Shown here: positions 6,077 to 7,339 of the stretch, piece after piece
Position numbering within the stretch: position 1 is the first letter of the stretch
Layout: every line of letters starts with the position of its first letter
From: Candidatus Zipacnadia bacterium
Lineage (GTDB): Bacteria > Armatimonadota > UBA5377 > JALGUK01
Length of the DNA: 7,339 bases
Assembly: GCA_029820875.1 (NCBI GenBank)
Contig: JALGUK010000081.1
Span: 1-7,339 of the forward strand
Direction: 5' to 3'
Translations under genes and position numbers: made by a program
The notes under the pieces: generated by a model
The model's database searches: none
Told to the model about the DNA's origin: nothing
What the model saw: the letters and a program-made list of their open reading frames with translations, nothing else

Positions 6077-6102
6077 GAGGTAACTCAGGGGAAAAAGTGG
6101 GA
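6057..6102 (+). promoter_or_regulatory. Five-repeat, 10-bp-phased MraZ box array (predicted operator)
   Basis: Five hexamers follow each other at exactly 10-bp intervals: GTGGGA (6057), ATGGTA (6067), GAGGTA (6077), AGGGGA (6087) and GTGGGA (6097). All fit R-N-G-G-K-A. MraZ of E. coli is known to bind TGGGN direct repeats separated by 5 nt, the same 10-bp period, and the Mycoplasma protein binds related AAAGTG-type repeats; the last box here sits in AAAAAGTGGG. The array covers the promoter spacer, the -10 box and the ribosome binding region, so bound MraZ would block transcription initiation. Binding is predicted, not shown. Confidence 0.7.
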
Positions 6103-6111
6103 GTCACTCCG

Positions 6112-6513
6112 ATGTTTTTCGGCAGTTACGAGCGCACTATGGATGACAAGGGCCGCGTAGTGATTCCCACGGAGCTGCGTGCAGAGTTGGGAGAGGAATT
6201 CATGGCTTATGCTGCGAGCCGGGCATGTGTGGAGCTTCTACCGCAAGCGGAGTGGCAGGTTCTGGCGCAGCGGGCCAAGGACCGAGACCCTTTTGACGAG
6301 GAAACCAAGCGGTTGGCGCGGATCTACTTCGGCAGCGCCCATTCATGCACTTTGGACGATGTAGGGCGCACTCGAATCCCGCCTGCGCTTCGCGAGACTG
6401 CAGGGTTGGGCAAAGAAGTCGTTTTCGTCGGCGCACTTAATCGAATAGAGCTTTGGGACGCCGAAGCCTGGCGCAAAGAGAGAGACAAGCTTCTGGCACA
6501 GGGGGACAAGTAG
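6112..6513 (+). CDS. mraZ: Transcriptional regulator MraZ (canonical copy, mraZ-2)
   Basis: The 133-residue protein begins MFFGSYERTMDDKGRVVIP, the characteristic MraZ N-terminus. Both DxxxR motifs are intact: DDKGR at 11-15 and DDVGR at 82-86. GLGKEVVFVGALNRIELW (98-115) is the conserved second-half block. ATG 6112 follows GGGAG (6099-6103) by 8 nt; a GTG at 6097 would add five residues not expected in the family, so ATG is preferred. MraZ forms ring-shaped oligomers that bind repeated boxes and repress its own operon and dcw genes. The phased boxes over its promoter suggest autoregulation. Its position is odd: mraZ normally precedes rsmH, but this copy follows rsmH and precedes ftsL, while a diverged paralogue occupies the usual place. 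Confidence 0.95.
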   Translation: MFFGSYERTMDDKGRVVIPTELRAELGEEFMAYAASRACVELLPQAEWQVLAQRAKDRDPFDEETKRLARIYFGSAHSCTLDDVGRTRIPPALRETAGLGKEVVFVGALNRIELWDAEAWRKERDKLLAQGDK

Positions 6514-6547
6514 GAACCAGGCAGGGTGTGACTTTGGCTGAAGTCGT

Positions 6548-6654
6548 GGAAGATGCTCGGGGCTGTTGGGGACGTGAGTGTTGGACTTGACATCCGATTT
6601 CCGAAGGGCCCGGCGGTTCTTCGGAAGATGTGCCGAGCGGGGGGCCACAACAGC
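6548..6654 (+). other. Candidate structured leader RNA between mraZ-2 and ftsL
   Basis: A hairpin TTCCGAAG (6599-6606) with CTTCGGAA (6619-6626) has an 8-bp perfect stem, extendable by G-U pairs into a 12-nt loop. It is enclosed by GCTGTTG (6562-6568) pairing with CAACAGC (6648-6654), extendable past one mismatch by two G-C pairs. GCTCGG (6555-6560) can pair with CCGAGC (6633-6638), crossing the enclosing helix as a pseudoknot or replacing it. No T-tract follows, so it is not an ordinary intrinsic terminator. I do not recognise a known RNA family. Pairings were found by eye. Confidence 0.35.
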
Positions 6655-6688
6655 ATAGACCGCAGCGCTTGACCCAGGGATCGCAGCT

Positions 6689-6883
6689 ATGAACGCAGCC
6701 ACTTTAAACCACGACACGCACCTCAACATTACCACAAGGACGCCGGCCTCCGTCGCCGTCCCACTCGCAGACCCTGCCGAAGCCACGCCCCCCGCTCACC
6801 GCCGGGATACGATGCGAAGGTGTGAAGACCGGCTCAGCCAGCAAGGACCTCACAGAGGGGGGTGGGGCTTTGGGACTTGCTGA
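6689..6883 (+). CDS. Possible small protein, Ala/Thr/Pro-rich, in the mraZ-2/ftsL gap
   Basis: An ATG frame of 64 codons is preceded by AGGGA (6676-6680) at 8 nt. Third codon positions in its first half are mostly G or C, as in neighbouring genes. The protein is low-complexity (Thr, Ala and Pro in residues 15-35), has no membrane segment, and matches no family I know. Its TGA at 6881-6883 lies 11 nt past the predicted ftsL TTG in another frame, so it could couple translation to ftsL. It may equally be a chance ORF, and I give it low weight. Confidence 0.25.
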   Translation: MNAATLNHDTHLNITTRTPASVAVPLADPAEATPPAHRRDTMRRCEDRLSQQGPHRGGWGFGTC

Positions 6884-7339
6884 GCGCGTTCCAGTAAGCG
6901 ACTGGTCTAGACCAAGACGCTGGCCTGTGCACAAGCGCCGCCGACGCCGTAAAGGTTTGCTGCCGCGCGTGATGTTGATAGGGGGTATGGGGTGTCTGGG
7001 GCTGTTGTTTGTCGCCAGTCATGCGCGTGTGGCGTCACTGGAGCGAGAGTACAAGGCATTGCGGCAGAAAGTGGAAACGCGGCACGCCGAGAACGCCTTC
7101 CTGCAGGTGGCAATGGATGACTTGAGCCGTCCGGAGCGGCTGGTGCGTGAGGCGGGGCGTATGGGACTGCGTACGCCCAAGCGGGAAGTGGAAATCGTCG
7201 CTCTTCCAGCGAATGATACCATGAGCACGGCCGATGCATCCGGAAGCGTCCGACACCCTTCGGAAACAGGAAGACGAGATATAATCACGGTCACGGCCAT
7301 GCATGTCGGAGCTTGGGCGGAAGCGCTCAAGGGCACTCC
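6870..7339 (+). CDS. ftsL: FtsL-like cell division protein, 3' end beyond window
   Basis: The frame is open from 6708 to the window edge. From TTG 6870 it gives at least 156 residues: a cytoplasmic basic stretch (HKRRRRRK, 21-28), one transmembrane helix at about 31-49 (LPRVMLIGG, GLLFVA), then a coiled coil at about 52-86 with heptad-like Leu/Val/Ala. Next comes LSRPERLVREAGRMGLRTP (85-103), the FtsL/DivIC-type segment after the coiled coil. FtsL is a bitopic divisome protein that works with FtsB/DivIC and activates FtsW-FtsI. Its place after mraZ-rsmH, normally just before ftsI, supports the call. TTG 6870 follows the purine-rich GAGGGGGG (6855-6862). GTG 6822 in the same frame is the alternative start but lacks a well-spaced ribosome binding site. 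FtsL sequences are poorly conserved, so the call rests on topology and context. Confidence 0.75.
   Translation, partial: MGLAERVPVSDWSRPRRWPVHKRRRRRKGLLPRVMLIGGMGCLGLLFVASHARVASLEREYKALRQKVETRHAENAFLQVAMDDLSRPERLVREAGRMGLRTPKREVEIVALPANDTMSTADASGSVRHPSETGRRDIITVTAMHVGAWAEALKGT

Noticed and set aside
6100..6110. Odd-centred palindrome GGAGTCACTCC as a separate operator
   Set aside because: It overlaps the mraZ-2 ribosome binding site and the last array box, which already explain its left arm.
6097..6111. GTG start adding five residues to mraZ-2
   Set aside because: MraZ proteins normally begin at M-F-x-G, which ATG 6112 gives with a ribosome binding site at 8 nt; the GTG belongs to the last repeat of the box array.
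6587..6592. TTGACA as a -35 box for ftsL
   Set aside because: The sequence 16-19 nt downstream is GC-rich (CCCGGCGG) with no -10 match.

Overview
The window is a GC-rich bacterial chromosome segment (by eye a little under 60% GC). It spans the start of a division and cell wall (dcw) gene cluster and, on the other strand, a divergent moxR-DUF58-transglutaminase operon. Codon use looks similar throughout, and there are no tRNA or rRNA genes, insertion sequences or CRISPR repeats. Sigma-70-type promoters with near-consensus boxes occur on both strands. I cannot assign a phylum. The Cys-rich tail of RsmH and the MoxR/TgpA neighbours would fit a Gram-positive or deep-branching lineage (for example Bacillota- or Armatimonadota-like), but that is a guess.

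Minus strand, right to left: a MoxR-family AAA+ ATPase (4132-3176, TTG start), a two-helix DUF58 membrane protein (3179-1878, overlapping moxR by ATGA), and a TgpA-like multi-pass membrane transglutaminase (1861 to beyond base 1, GTG start). Its Cys490-His525-Asp541 triad is visible. A near-perfect promoter (TTGACA, 18 nt, TATAAT) drives the operon from the 398-nt intergenic region. The family model is an AAA+ ATPase that remodels a DUF58 partner, with a periplasmic or extracytoplasmic transglutaminase acting at the envelope.

Plus strand, left to right: a diverged MraZ paralogue (mraZ-1, 4531-4947) behind two overlapping promoters; a 116-nt spacer with inverted repeats; rsmH (to 5984), whose start codon is unclear; then a second, canonical mraZ (mraZ-2, 6112-6513) with its own promoter; a 356-nt spacer with inverted repeats and a possible small ORF; and an FtsL-like protein (6870 to beyond 7339). 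The usual order is mraZ-rsmH-ftsL, so here rsmH is flanked by two mraZ paralogues.

The strongest non-coding signal is upstream of mraZ-2. Five copies of a short R-N-G-G-K-A motif sit at exactly 10-bp spacing (6057-6102), running from the promoter spacer through the -10 box to the ribosome binding site. This matches the geometry of known MraZ operators and predicts autoregulation of mraZ-2. The mraZ-1 promoter shares an 11-bp -10 element with it but lacks the array. The two regulators may therefore be controlled differently, or may cross-regulate at one operator.
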